A program made the translations under genes and the position numbers. Shown here one piece after another: positions 1-8,788 of a stretch of 50,050 bases of DNA. The notes beneath the pieces are model-generated. The model did no database searches and was not told the DNA's origin. It saw nothing but the letters and a program-made list of their open reading frames with translations. Each line of letters opens with the position of its first letter. Positions within the stretch are counted from its first letter, which is position 1. The DNA is taken from contig DUML01000049.1 in assembly GCA_012839895.1 (NCBI GenBank), positions 1 to 50,050 of the forward strand, read 5' to 3'. Source of the DNA: Peptococcaceae bacterium. GTDB taxonomy: Bacteria > Bacillota > Desulfitobacteriia > Desulfitobacteriales > Syntrophobotulaceae.

Positions 1-137
1 AGGTTAAGTCTACCAATTGTTTGTCTTACCGCCTCCATGGAAGTATTAATTCCTACCTGTCGCACATGTTCAGCAAGCAATTCATCCACGACATTGGTTG
101 GTAGCTCTGGTAATCTTCGTGATAACAAGGTTAATGA
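1..137 (-). CDS. Partial ORF running off the left edge, unidentified
   Basis: On the minus strand a frame stays open from a stop near position 192 to the window edge. The first usable start is a TTG near 137. The predicted residues look protein-like, with acidic/hydrophobic helix character (for example LPELPTNVVDELLAEH), while the opposite strand reads as Ser/Thr/Cys-rich shadow. I do not recognise the family. It lies inward of a set of short direct repeats at 286-400 that resemble a transposon end, so it could be the start of a mobile-element gene or a decayed fragment. Only about 45 residues are visible, and neither start nor function can be settled. Confidence 0.25.
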
Positions 138-489
138 TACAATATAAATGAGAAGAAAAATGTTGATACTTGTCAGCGATTTTAAATTTAATCAAAAAAA
201 AAATGGCAATTATTGTTCTATTTTTGGGCATTAATTCTTAATACTATGAAATTAATCAAATACGAGAGGAGTAAACGCTGTGAGTTCTAGGACATAAGGA
301 ATATTGTGGTCTGGTACATAAGAAATATGAAAATCGTCTAAAGTTTTAGAAAAGTTATGGGACATACTAAAGATATTGAGATATAAATGATGACATATAG
401 CTCCCGCCGGCGAAATTTTTGTAGAAATTTGCCTGGGGCCGGGGTTAGGGTAATTATTTTGTACAAAGTGTATTTAAGGGGGCTGGCAA
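138..489. other. Intergenic stretch, AT-rich with one GC-rich stem-loop
   Basis: Besides the direct repeats at 286-400 this holds a poly-A run near 195-203 and an imperfect inverted repeat at about 407-445, where GGCGAAATTT pairs with AAATTTGCC across a short loop, inside an otherwise GC-rich patch. No convincing promoter was seen. The run AAGGGGG at 477-483 is the ribosome binding site of the next gene. Confidence 0.5.
286..400. repeat. Direct repeats resembling a transposase-binding transposon end
   Basis: Three related copies built on G(G/T)ACATA followed by an A-rich stretch and ATAT begin at about 290, 314 and 360, and a weaker copy (TGACATATA) sits at 391. Start-to-start distances are 24, 46 and 31 bases, the first two close to multiples of 23. 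On the minus strand the outermost copy gives TGTCATCATTTATA, the TGT-start form common at ends bound by Mu/Tn7/IS21-type transposases. The matching end and the transposase are outside the window, so this is an inference from pattern only. Confidence 0.3.
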
Positions 490-1632
490 GTGGCTCGCTT
501 GGAGTTAATTGCTGCAACGGCTTTTGGAATGGAGGCTCTTGCAGCGCGAGAGCTTAGGAAGATCGGGTATGAAGACCTTGAAGTCCAAAATGGCAGGATA
601 ATTTTTAGGGCTGGAGAAGAAGGGATTTGTCGCTCCAACCTTTGGTTACGCTGCGCCGACCGGATAGGAGTAAAGATGGGCGAATTTACGGCCTATAGTT
701 TTGAGGAACTTTTTCAGCAGACCAAAGCCTTGCCTTGGGAAGAGTGGTTGCCGCCTGACGCCCGTTTCCCTGTAACCGGCAAGTCTGTAAAATCCAAGCT
801 CTACAGCGTACCGGACTGCCAAGCAATCGTCAAAAAAGCCGTTGTGGAAAGGTTGAAGGAGAGTTACGGTATTAGCTGGTTTGAAGAAACAGGCCCGCTT
901 TACGCAATTCAGGTAGCGCTTCTCAAGGACGTTGTAACCATTACCATTGATACTACCGGTCCCGGGTTAAATAAAAGGGGTTACCGGGCCCTAGCCGGTG
1001 AGGCTCCCCTTAAAGAAACCTTGGCGGCAGCTATGGTTTACTTAAGCTCCTGGAAACCGGAGCAAGCATTAATCGATCCTTTCTGCGGTACAGGGACTAT
1101 TCCGATTGAAGCGGCCTTTATAGGGCAAAACCGGGCGCCGGGTCTTTCAAGGCGTTTTTCCGCTGAGGAATGGCCTTCTATCCCTGCGCGGTTGTGGAAG
1201 CAAGCGAGGGCAGAGGCTGAAGATCTCTGGCAAAGGGATCTCCTTTTAAAAGTCTATGGTTCGGACATCGATTCTAAAGCTTTAAGACTAGCCCGCATTC
1301 ATACCAAGGAAGCTGGGCTGGAAGGAAAAATTTTTTTTCAGAGGCTGCCGGTTAAAGAAGTTAGTTCCCGTTTCCATTATGGTCATTTAATTACTAATCC
1401 TCCCTATGGCTTGAGACTGGGTAATCTGGAAGATATAGAAAATGTCTATCGGGAATTAGGCTTGGTTTGGCAGAAGTTAGGCGACTGGTCTCTTCACCTG
1501 CTCACGACTCTGCCTCATCCGGAGAGATTAATAAACCGCCGTTGGGATAAAAGTCGCAAATTATATAACGGCAGGATTGAATGCCATTTTTATCAATTCT
1601 TTGGCCCCAAACCACCGCGTCTGGAGCGCTAA
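490..1632 (+). CDS. THUMP-domain class I RNA methyltransferase (RlmL/YpsC family)
   Basis: Predicted SAM-dependent N2-guanine methyltransferase acting on 23S rRNA, as known for the RlmL N-terminal-half/YpsC family. The 380 residues give an N-terminal ferredoxin-like plus THUMP region (about 1-160), then a Rossmann methyltransferase domain. The SAM-binding motif DPFCGTGT is at 196-203 and the catalytic NPPYG motif at 303-307. Its length matches the stand-alone Firmicutes form; the second methyltransferase domain of E. coli RlmL is absent. The start is GTG, with AAGGGGG six bases upstream. It is separated from DUF2225 by a purine-rich spacer, so cotranscription is uncertain. The family call is firm; the exact modified nucleotide is inferred. 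Confidence 0.9.
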   Translation: MARLELIAATAFGMEALAARELRKIGYEDLEVQNGRIIFRAGEEGICRSNLWLRCADRIGVKMGEFTAYSFEELFQQTKALPWEEWLPPDARFPVTGKSVKSKLYSVPDCQAIVKKAVVERLKESYGISWFEETGPLYAIQVALLKDVVTITIDTTGPGLNKRGYRALAGEAPLKETLAAAMVYLSSWKPEQALIDPFCGTGTIPIEAAFIGQNRAPGLSRRFSAEEWPSIPARLWKQARAEAEDLWQRDLLLKVYGSDIDSKALRLARIHTKEAGLEGKIFFQRLPVKEVSSRFHYGHLITNPPYGLRLGNLEDIENVYRELGLVWQKLGDWSLHLLTTLPHPERLINRRWDKSRKLYNGRIECHFYQFFGPKPPRLER

Positions 1633-1719
1633 AATCTAGATTTAAGAGTATTCCCGCTTCAAATAGTAGATAAATTATCTAAATTCTACTAAAATAAATA
1701 ATGGCAAAAAATAATATTT

Positions 1720-1860
1720 GAAAGAGGAAAAGTGAGGAGAGTAAAGATTAAGGTAGAAAACGGGAAAAAGACAAAAATTTTAAAAGAATAAGGTAAAGAA
1801 ATAAGGAATAGAAAAAGAAAAGAAGCAAAAAGAATAAAACTAAGGAAAAGAGAGAGTGTA
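1720..1860 (+). repeat. Purine-rich low-complexity tract
   Basis: About 140 bases consist almost entirely of A and G, with short motifs such as AAAGAA, GGAAA and AATAAGG recurring in degenerate form. It directly precedes the DUF2225-asnS pair and would give an unstructured, purine-rich leader if transcribed. A minus-strand reading frame across it is an artefact of composition. Confidence 0.6.
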
Positions 1861-1870
1861 GGCATTTATC

Positions 1871-2608
1871 ATGAATAAGAAGCTTAACCCCTCCAAATTG
1901 GAACCGCTTTATGCCAAAAAGGTTAAATGTAACATTTGCGAAAATACTTTTACATCCCTCAAAGTGCGTTCCAGGTTTGTTAAACCAGTAAGGGTGGAGA
2001 GCGATTTTGGGCCCGTGTTTAGACAGGAAGACCCTAACAACCCTTTGCTTTATCACGTCACTGTTTGCCCTTCCTGCGGCTTTGCCTTTACTGAGGATTT
2101 TGCTAATTATTATGGACAAAAAGCACGCCAAAGGGTGCAGGAAGAAATAACGGCAAAGAAAGAGCACAACCTCGATTATTGTGGGGAAAGGGATTTTGCT
2201 AAAGCTGTCAGTACATACAAGCTTGCGATTTTTTCAGGTCAGTTAGTGGAAGCCAAACATATTGTCCTAGCTAACCTCTGCCTCCGTTTAGCGTGGCTTT
2301 ACCGAGGAGCTTCGAGAAAGGAAGAAGAGGAACGTTTCTTGGAATTGGCCGCTTTTGAATATGCACAGTCCTATACATATTCGGACTTTGACTCCCTAAA
2401 CACACCAGAAATGAAAGTTCTTTACCTGGTAGGAGAATTAAACCGCCGGCTGGGCAATTATAATAAGGCCCTGCAGTATTTTAGCACTGTTACTGAACAT
2501 CCTGAAAAAAGCAGGTATATGAAGTATGTAAATTTGGCTCGCCAACAGTGGCGGCTTGCAGTGCAGGAGTACAAGCAGGGGCAGCTTCAATCTACCCCAC
2601 AAGGCTGA
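1871..2608 (+). CDS. DUF2225 family protein
   Basis: This matches the DUF2225 family, whose function is unknown. The N-terminus has a two-part zinc-ribbon signature, C20-x2-C23 and C66-x2-C69, in the typical contexts CNICENTF and CPSCGFAF. The C-terminal half (about 95-235) is helical with TPR-like features (RRLGNYNKALQYF). Length 245 residues is normal for the family. It lies 42 bases before asnS and is probably cotranscribed with it. No good Shine-Dalgarno sits at optimal spacing before ATG 1871; upstream is only the purine-rich tract, so the start is the least certain part. There is no signal peptide, so a cytoplasmic location is expected. Confidence 0.88.
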   Translation: MNKKLNPSKLEPLYAKKVKCNICENTFTSLKVRSRFVKPVRVESDFGPVFRQEDPNNPLLYHVTVCPSCGFAFTEDFANYYGQKARQRVQEEITAKKEHNLDYCGERDFAKAVSTYKLAIFSGQLVEAKHIVLANLCLRLAWLYRGASRKEEEERFLELAAFEYAQSYTYSDFDSLNTPEMKVLYLVGELNRRLGNYNKALQYFSTVTEHPEKSRYMKYVNLARQQWRLAVQEYKQGQLQSTPQG

Positions 2609-2650
2609 AACTAACCCAAACTTTAGGCTTTATCACAAAGGAGTGAAACC

Positions 2651-4042
2651 ATGAAGGAAACGGCTATTAAAGACATTTTTACTTGCGGGGAACAATATTT
2701 AGGAGGCCAATTAACTGTCGCTGGTTGGGTACGGACTGTTCGCGCTTCGAAAGAGTTTGGTTTTATTGAACTAAACGACGGCAGTTATTTCCGTAATCTG
2801 CAAATCGTCTTTGACAAGAACTTGGAGAATTTCATTGAAGTGAGCAAGCTGGGGGTTGGGTCGGCATTAACAGTTGAAGGTACACTGGTGGAGTCACCCG
2901 GAGCCAATCAGCCATGGGAACTAAAGGCGACAAAGATTGCCATTGAAAATGCCTGCCCGTCGGATTATCCCTTGCAAAAGAAAAGGCACAGCTTGGAATT
3001 CTTAAGGACCATTGCCCACCTCCGTCCCAGGACTAATACCTTTTCGGCAGTATTTCGTTTACGGTCGGTTATAGCTTATGCTGTCCATAAGTTTTTTCAG
3101 GAAAGAGGATTTGTCTACGTCCACACACCGATTATTACCGCCAGTGATGCCGAGGGTGCCGGAGAGATGTTTCGAGTCTCCACTCTTGACTTGCATAACT
3201 TGCCGCTGACCGAAGAAGGGGAAGTGGACTTTCGCCAGGACTTTTTTGGCCAGGAAACTAACTTAACCGTTAGCGGCCAACTAAATGTGGAATGCTTTAG
3301 CTTGGCTTTCAAAAATGTTTATACTTTTGGCCCCACATTCCGGGCCGAGAATTCCAATACCGCCCGGCATGCTGCGGAATTTTGGATGATTGAGCCGGAG
3401 ATCGCCTTTGCTGACTTAAACGATGACAAGAGATTGGCTGAGGACATGATTAAATATATCATTGGTTACGCTCTGGAGCATTGTCCGTTGGAGATGGAAT
3501 TCTTCCACAAGTTCATTGATAAAGAACTGTTAAACCGTTTAAATAATGTTCTGGAATCTGAATTCGGCCATTTAAGTTATACTGAGGCTATTGAAGTGCT
3601 GAAAAAAGCTAAAACTGACTTTGAATACCCTGTTGAATGGGGACTCGATTTGCAGACCGAGCATGAACGCTACCTGACGGAAAAAGTATTTGGCAAGCCG
3701 GTCTTTATTACAGACTATCCGAAGGATATTAAAGCTTTTTATATGCGGCAAAATGATGACGGCAAAACTGTAGCTGCCATGGACCTTTTAGTTCCGGGAG
3801 TGGGCGAGATTATCGGCGGTAGCCAAAGGGAAGAAAGGCTTGACCTTCTCCAGCGGAGAATACGGGAATTAGGGATGAAGGAGGAAAATTATTGGTGGTA
3901 TTTGGAATTGCGTAAATACGGCGGAGTCAAACACGCCGGCTTTGGGCTGGGCTTTGAGCGTTTGATCATGTATTTAAGCGGGATTTCCAATATCCGTGAT
4001 GTCATCCCGTTCCCGCGCACCGTGAAAAACGCTGAATTCTAG
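2651..4042 (+). CDS. asnS: Asparaginyl-tRNA synthetase
   Basis: Class II aminoacyl-tRNA synthetase charging tRNA-Asn with asparagine. An N-terminal OB-fold anticodon-binding domain spans about 17-100. The catalytic core follows, with motif 2 around [11 protein letters not shown] and motif 3 as GFGLGFERL near the C-terminus, ending in the typical [10 protein letters not shown]. Length 463 matches bacterial AsnRS. Within the class IIb family, the asparagine rather than aspartate assignment rests on the AsnRS-type length and the missing AspRS GAD insertion. ATG is preceded by AAGGAGTG. No T-box leader was seen upstream. It probably shares a transcript with the DUF2225 gene. Confidence 0.95.
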   Translation: MKETAIKDIFTCGEQYLGGQLTVAGWVRTVRASKEFGFIELNDGSYFRNLQIVFDKNLENFIEVSKLGVGSALTVEGTLVESPGANQPWELKATKIAIENACPSDYPLQKKRHSLEFLRTIAHLRPRTNTFSAVFRLRSVIAYAVHKFFQERGFVYVHTPIITASDAEGAGEMFRVSTLDLHNLPLTEEGEVDFRQDFFGQETNLTVSGQLNVECFSLAFKNVYTFGPTFRAENSNTARHAAEFWMIEPEIAFADLNDDKRLAEDMIKYIIGYALEHCPLEMEFFHKFIDKELLNRLNNVLESEFGHLSYTEAIEVLKKAKTDFEYPVEWGLDLQTEHERYLTEKVFGKPVFITDYPKDIKAFYMRQNDDGKTVAAMDLLVPGVGEIIGGSQREERLDLLQRRIRELGMKEENYWWYLELRKYGGVKHAGFGLGFERLIMYLSGISNIRDVIPFPRTVKNAEF

Positions 4043-4156
4043 CCATAGTACATTTATAATTGATCTATACTTAAGCATTAAACAGTTGTAAAGCAGTAAA
4101 AGCAGAAAAGCGATAAAAGTAGAAAGCAGTAAAATTAATAGTAAATGCCAAAAAAT

Positions 4157-4190
4157 TAAGGGCAAGGGAAACAGATTTCCTTTGCCCTTA
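4157..4190. terminator. Stem-loop after asnS, possible terminator
   Basis: A 15-base arm at 4157-4171 pairs with 4176-4190 through one G-T pair and a 4-base loop. No T-run follows on the plus strand; an A-run lies upstream, so it would read as a U-tract only for minus-strand transcription. Termination of asnS is therefore uncertain. Confidence 0.45.
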
Positions 4191-4238
4191 ACGTCTATTA
4201 TGGTACTAAAATAAGGATAACGGGGAGGTTTCAAAAAG

Positions 4239-6425
4239 ATGAGAGGCCTTAAGTATCTGGCCTTTTTTTGCCTGATTTTTTTGGTATTAGTTATTGGCCT
4301 TTATGACCTCAATAATGAGAAAGGTGCGGCTGCCTCTCTAAAAAAGGATGCCGGCCTGCCAAAGGAAGTAGAGCCTCTTCCTACAGTAGGATCCAAGGAA
4401 AATTTGCTGAAACTATTGGAAGATGGTCAGCCCTATTTTGCCTATATGCGTTTGGCTGACGGAGTGAATGATATTGCTGTTATGGCTAAGGCAGCGTCGG
4501 TTGCGGAGGCTGCTCGTTCCGCAGAATGGGACTCCGCCGGCAGCTATTCTACAGACTATTCCCGGACCAATGTCCAGGTCCAGGGAGTGGATGAAGCGGA
4601 TGTTGTGAAAACGGACGGCGAATTTATTTACAAGATTACCGACAACAAGTTAATCGTTGCCCGGGCTTTCCCCGCCGAGGAAATGAAAGTTATAACATCA
4701 TTGGATTTTGGCCGGGATATCTACCCGTTGGAAATGTATGTTGATGATCAATATCTGACGGTCATCCTTAACAAGCATTATTATCAGGCGGAGCCGGATG
4801 TCGGTGATAGCGGCGACCCGGATCGGGAGAGGAGAATTTACCCTCGACCTCCTTTTGAGAATAGTGTTCAAGTTTTGGTTTACGATCTCCACGACCGGGT
4901 AAACCTGCCAAAGGTCAGAGAAGTGGAGATTGACGGCAGTTATGTATCTTCCCGCAAGATTGGCAACACCCTCTACCTGGTTAACAATAAATACTTGGAG
5001 TATTATCTTCTGAAAGAGCGCCCTGAAGCAATAATTACGCCGGCTTATAGAGACAGTGCCCAGGGGAGCGAAATTAAGAGAATTGGTTATGAGGAAATTT
5101 GTTACTTTCCGGGGACTCCTCAGCCTAATTATTTGATTATCGCCGGTATTAATTTGGATACAAAGAGCAAGCGGCAAACGGAGGTAAAAACTTATCTGGG
5201 GGCAGGGCAAAATGTGTACTGCGCCTTGGAGAATCTCTATGTGGCAGTGCCTGAATACCAATATGAGCGCAGAGAACCAGTACCTCTCCCCAGACCACTC
5301 CCGGAACCGGCTGATAAGGCCGGAGAGGATACCGGTGCAGAACCTGCCGCCGACTCCGGTCAGGTTGCCCCGATGTCTCCGGACGCTGTCCTGAGTAATA
5401 AAGTAAGAACTGATATCCTGCCCATGCCGATTATTCGTTTAACCGCAGAGAATACCAGTGTCTACAAATTCAGCCTCCAGGACGGTTCGCCCCAATATGT
5501 GGGCAAAGGCACAGTGCCCGGAAATATTTTAAACCAATTCAGTATGGATGAGCATAACGGCTTTTTCCGGATTGCCACCACCAAGCAGGAATACGGGCAG
5601 CAGGAAGTCAGGCTGACCAATAACTTATTCATTTTGGATCCGGGGCTTCATGTTACCGGCAGGATTGAAAATATTGCCCCGGGAGAAAGGATTTATTCTG
5701 TCCGTTTCCTGGGTGACAGGGGCTATATGGTTACTTTTAAGACCGTTGACCCTCTCTTTGTCTTGGACTTGAAAGACCCGCACAATCCGAGTATTCTGGG
5801 GGAATTAAAAATTCCGGGTTACAGCAATTACTTGCATCCCTACGATGAAAACCATATTATTGGTTTTGGCAAAGAAGCAATAGAGGTGGAAGAGCCTCAC
5901 TGGTCCGGGCAGGGGACAGTTAAGAACGCTTATTACCTGGGAATGAAAATAGCCCTTTTCGATGTGAGTGATGTGAATAATCCGGTGGAAAAGTTTAAAA
6001 TAGAAATCGGAGACAGGGGAACTGAATCTGAACTGTTCTGGAACCACAAGGCTTTACTTTTCAGCAAAGAAAAGAACGTTCTGGCTTTTCCGGTTACAGT
6101 TTATGAACGAAACCGGGATTCCATGTTTAAAGATGACTATTTGGCCAGATTAGACCCCCGGCTGGCTTATGGCGAACCTGTTTTTCAGGGCGTGCTTGTT
6201 TATAGCCTTTCGCTGGCAAGAGGATTTGAGCTAAAAGGAATGGTTACCCACCAGCCTGAAGGCAGGGTAATCGATTTGCAAAGAAGCGGCCGGTATGATT
6301 ATAAGCGGGAAATAGCTCGCTGCCTGTATATCGGTGACACTCTTTACACTGTTTCCAATGGCTATCTCCAGGCTAACGAACTGGGGAACCTAAACCTTAA
6401 AGGTGGGATTGTACTACCCAATTAA
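4239..6425 (+). CDS. Membrane-anchored beta-propeller domain protein
   Basis: This matches the secreted beta-propeller family distantly related to WD40 proteins (Pfam Beta_propel), function unknown. Residues 4-22 form a hydrophobic signal or anchor segment with no lipobox cysteine. The family hallmark TNVQVQGVDEADVVKTDG lies near residues 110-127, and the rest is repeated strand-rich blades up to residue 728. A Pro/Glu/Ala-rich insertion at about 343-378 interrupts the propeller and is probably a surface loop. It is expected outside the membrane. ATG 4239 is preceded by GGGGAGG. It is a single-gene unit with a strong terminator behind it. Confidence 0.85.
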   Translation: MRGLKYLAFFCLIFLVLVIGLYDLNNEKGAAASLKKDAGLPKEVEPLPTVGSKENLLKLLEDGQPYFAYMRLADGVNDIAVMAKAASVAEAARSAEWDSAGSYSTDYSRTNVQVQGVDEADVVKTDGEFIYKITDNKLIVARAFPAEEMKVITSLDFGRDIYPLEMYVDDQYLTVILNKHYYQAEPDVGDSGDPDRERRIYPRPPFENSVQVLVYDLHDRVNLPKVREVEIDGSYVSSRKIGNTLYLVNNKYLEYYLLKERPEAIITPAYRDSAQGSEIKRIGYEEICYFPGTPQPNYLIIAGINLDTKSKRQTEVKTYLGAGQNVYCALENLYVAVPEYQYERREPVPLPRPLPEPADKAGEDTGAEPAADSGQVAPMSPDAVLSNKVRTDILPMPIIRLTAENTSVYKFSLQDGSPQYVGKGTVPGNILNQFSMDEHNGFFRIATTKQEYGQQEVRLTNNLFILDPGLHVTGRIENIAPGERIYSVRFLGDRGYMVTFKTVDPLFVLDLKDPHNPSILGELKIPGYSNYLHPYDENHIIGFGKEAIEVEEPHWSGQGTVKNAYYLGMKIALFDVSDVNNPVEKFKIEIGDRGTESELFWNHKALLFSKEKNVLAFPVTVYERNRDSMFKDDYLARLDPRLAYGEPVFQGVLVYSLSLARGFELKGMVTHQPEGRVIDLQRSGRYDYKREIARCLYIGDTLYTVSNGYLQANELGNLNLKGGIVLPN

Positions 6426-6478
6426 AGAGTTATAAAATAAAAGAGTTATAAGAAGTGAGAATTAGGGCTTAAAGCGGT

Positions 6479-6517
6479 CTGCTGTACCCTGCGGAAGTTT
6501 GGGTACAGCAGTTTTTT
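6479..6517 (+). terminator. Rho-independent terminator
   Basis: A perfect 11-base stem (CTGCTGTACCC at 6479-6489 with GGGTACAGCAG at 6501-6511), an 11-base loop, and six Ts at 6512-6517. This is the expected end of the beta-propeller transcript. Confidence 0.9.
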
Positions 6518-6644
6518 AAAATAAACAATTATAGTTTTAAATTATTGTAACAATTCAATATTTAAAATATTTATTGTTATTAATAATTCTAAAGGTCAGG
6601 ACGATAATTTAAGCGATATTAATTTAAAAAATAGGCAACCTAAA

Positions 6645-6674
6645 TTAGCTGCCTGCTTATAATTGTGTTATAAT
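6645..6674 (+). promoter_or_regulatory. Possible sigma-A promoter of the aminotransferase gene
   Basis: A perfect TATAAT is at 6669-6674. The best -35 at 18-base spacing is the weak TTAGCT at 6645-6650. Confidence 0.4.
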
Positions 6675-6734
6675 GCTAAATTATAGAATAAAATCATAAC
6701 TTATATGGCCGTTTTATACTAAGGAGGATTTGTT

Positions 6735-7907
6735 ATGCCTAATAAAGAATTGTTGCTGATTCCTGGGCCGACGCCGGTAGTGGATGAAGTCTATGAAGCT
6801 TTGGCGCAGGAGACAAGAGCTCATACCGACTTGCGTTTTGCCGGGATATTCAGCGAAGCCCTGGCCTTGACCAAGCAAATGTTCAATACTGACGGCGAGG
6901 TTTTCGTCATAGCCGGTTCCGGGACTTTGTCCATGGAAATGGCTCTGATAAATACAGTGGCTCCAGGGGAAAAAGTTTTGATTGTTAGCCATGGCTATTT
7001 TGGGGACCGTTTCTTGGGAGTAACCAATGCTTTAGGAATTAAAGCCGAAGCCCTGGTTGCCGAATGGGGCAAGCGGGTCAGCATAGAAATGATTGAAGAA
7101 AAGCTGCAGGAAGGCGGCTTTAAAGCCGTAACTGTGACCCATGTTGATACTTCTACCGGAGTGATGGCTAATCTGGAAGAGGTAGTCCCTGTAGTCAAAA
7201 AATACGGCGCTTTGTTTATCCTGGACGGAGTTTGCGCCAGTGCTGCCCTTGAAGAGGACATGGGCAAAGAATACGGTGGAAAAGGCAATACTATTGATGT
7301 GGTTCTCACCGCTTCGCAAAAGGCAATCGGTGTGCCTCCGGGTCTGGCTATTGTGGCTTTCGGTCCCGCCGCTTTGGCCGCCAGGAAGAAAATGCACAAA
7401 GTCAGCAGCTATTACGCGGATATTAATAACTGGATTCATATTATGCGTGAGCCTTATAAATATTTTGCCACCCACCCGGTGAATATGATTTATGCCTATC
7501 ACCAGGGAATGAAAATAATCGAAAGAGAAGGATTCGCCGCCCGCTACCGCAGGCATGCCGCCATTGGCAAAGCTATCCGGGCAGCCCTAAAAACTTATAA
7601 CATGCATACTTTGGCGCCGGAGGAATATGCCGCCCCAACTTTAAGCTGTGTTCTTTACCCGGCAGGAATTGACGATGAAGTCTTTAGAGCTTCTTTGGCA
7701 GCCAAAGGCGTGATAGTGGCCGGGGCTTTGGGACCGCTGCAGGGCAAAGGTTTCCGCCTGGGGCATATGGGCAATGTCACTACAGAAGAGTTTTGCAAAG
7801 CCCTGGAGATAATAGGTGAAACTCTAAAAGAACAGGGGCACCCTGTTGATCCGGCTTTAGCGGTTAAAGTTTACCAAGAAGTTTTTGCCAAAAATATGGA
7901 GAAGTAA
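6735..7907 (+). CDS. PLP-dependent alanine/serine-glyoxylate-type aminotransferase
   Basis: Class V (fold type I) aminotransferase of the alanine-glyoxylate / serine-pyruvate family. The sequence begins with the typical LLIPGPTPV, has a cofactor-contacting Asp164 (FILDGVC), and carries the Schiff-base lysine K196 in SQKAIGVPPG. The C-terminus keeps the family's RLGHMGN. Length 390 is normal. ATG 6735 has AAGGAGG upstream. It stands alone between two terminators, so its context gives no substrate. Serine, alanine or a phosphonate amine are all possible donors for this family, and only the family call is supported. Confidence 0.88.
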   Translation: MPNKELLLIPGPTPVVDEVYEALAQETRAHTDLRFAGIFSEALALTKQMFNTDGEVFVIAGSGTLSMEMALINTVAPGEKVLIVSHGYFGDRFLGVTNALGIKAEALVAEWGKRVSIEMIEEKLQEGGFKAVTVTHVDTSTGVMANLEEVVPVVKKYGALFILDGVCASAALEEDMGKEYGGKGNTIDVVLTASQKAIGVPPGLAIVAFGPAALAARKKMHKVSSYYADINNWIHIMREPYKYFATHPVNMIYAYHQGMKIIEREGFAARYRRHAAIGKAIRAALKTYNMHTLAPEEYAAPTLSCVLYPAGIDDEVFRASLAAKGVIVAGALGPLQGKGFRLGHMGNVTTEEFCKALEIIGETLKEQGHPVDPALAVKVYQEVFAKNMEK

Positions 7908-7934
7908 GGCCTGGCTACTTTGCCCTGAAAAAAT

Positions 7935-7980
7935 AGGAGGTAAATCCTAAAGATTAATTTAGGATGTACCTCTTATTTTT
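7935..7980 (+). terminator. Rho-independent terminator
   Basis: Arms at about 7935-7951 and 7958-7971 pair with one mismatch around a GATTAA loop, followed by TTATTTTT. It closes the aminotransferase unit. Confidence 0.8.
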
Positions 7981-8077
7981 GTTGGCAAAATTGGATAAAG
8001 GAGCAAATGATTAGCCAAAATAAAAAAGTACGCAAGAGAATTTAACAAGAAAAAAGTAAACGAGGTGAGATAAACAT

Positions 8078-8776
8078 ATGCAAGCAGACCGCAGTGAAAA
8101 GAGACTTTTTAGAATTATGGCTGTAAGCCTGGCTCTTTGCCTCGCTCTCTCTGCAGCCGGCCATGCCGCTTTAGGCGACCGGACACTTTCCCAAGGGTCC
8201 AAGGGGGCGGAAGTTAAGGATTTGCAAAAAAGGCTAACCCAGTTGGGTTATCAGGTAGGAAAAGTCGACGGAATATATGGCAAAAGCACGGCAGCGGCTG
8301 TGACGAGGTTTCAGAAAGATCGGGGTCTCAAAGCCGACGGGATAGCAGGGGAAAAAACAATTAAGGAATTAATCCGCTTGACAGGCGAGAGCACCACTTC
8401 CTCAGGGAAAAAAGTCGGATATAAAAATTCCGATGTTCAGCTTTTGGCCAGGTGTATTTATTCGGAGGGCCGCGGCGAGCCTTATATTGGTCAAGTGGCC
8501 ATCGGGGCTTGTGTCATGAACAGGCTTAAACATCCATCTTTCCCTAATACCATTGCCGGTATTATTTATCAACCCCAAGCCTTTTCTGCCGTAGCTGACG
8601 GACAGATTAATCTTCAGCCGGATGAGACGGCAATAAAAGCGGCCAGGGAAGCAATGAGCGGTTCAGATCCCACCGGAGGAGCGATTTATTATTTTAACCC
8701 GGCTAAAACCAAAAACAAATTTATGTGGTCCAGGCCTCAGATTAAAAAAATAGGCAAACATATTTTTACCCGTTAG
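8078..8776 (+). CDS. sleB: Spore cortex-lytic enzyme SleB-like
   Basis: Predicted lytic transglycosylase that degrades spore cortex peptidoglycan at germination. Residues 11-31 form a signal peptide ending around GHA. A peptidoglycan-binding domain (about 38-100, with the AVTRFQKDRGLKADGIAG pattern) is followed by a linker and the Hydrolase_2 catalytic domain from about 118. E130 in the IYSEGRGEP motif is the probable catalytic glutamate by family alignment. The 232-residue length and domain order match SleB. ATG has GAGGTGAG upstream. It lies 12 bases before ypeB, the usual partner. No sigma-G promoter could be picked out with confidence. Confidence 0.92.
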   Translation: MQADRSEKRLFRIMAVSLALCLALSAAGHAALGDRTLSQGSKGAEVKDLQKRLTQLGYQVGKVDGIYGKSTAAAVTRFQKDRGLKADGIAGEKTIKELIRLTGESTTSSGKKVGYKNSDVQLLARCIYSEGRGEPYIGQVAIGACVMNRLKHPSFPNTIAGIIYQPQAFSAVADGQINLQPDETAIKAAREAMSGSDPTGGAIYYFNPAKTKNKFMWSRPQIKKIGKHIFTR

Positions 8777-8788
8777 GGGGGATGAACA

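Larger units (their letters stand above)
6426..6734. other. Intergenic stretch with tandem duplication, terminator and AT-rich leader
   Basis: Just after the stop, AAAGAGTTATAA occurs twice with a 16-base period (6424-6435 and 6440-6451). The terminator at 6479-6517 follows, then about 100 bases of very AT-rich DNA with short inverted repeats around 6530-6590, and a possible promoter at 6645-6674. No gene is seen. Confidence 0.55.

Noticed and set aside
1748-2167. Minus-strand ORF of 139 residues over the purine tract and DUF2225
   Set aside because: It is Phe/Leu-rich because of the purine-rich opposite strand, lacks a binding site and overlaps a clear DUF2225 gene.
4698-5261. Minus-strand ORF of 187 residues inside the beta-propeller gene
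   Set aside because: Antisense shadow of a well-supported gene; no family resemblance and no start signal.
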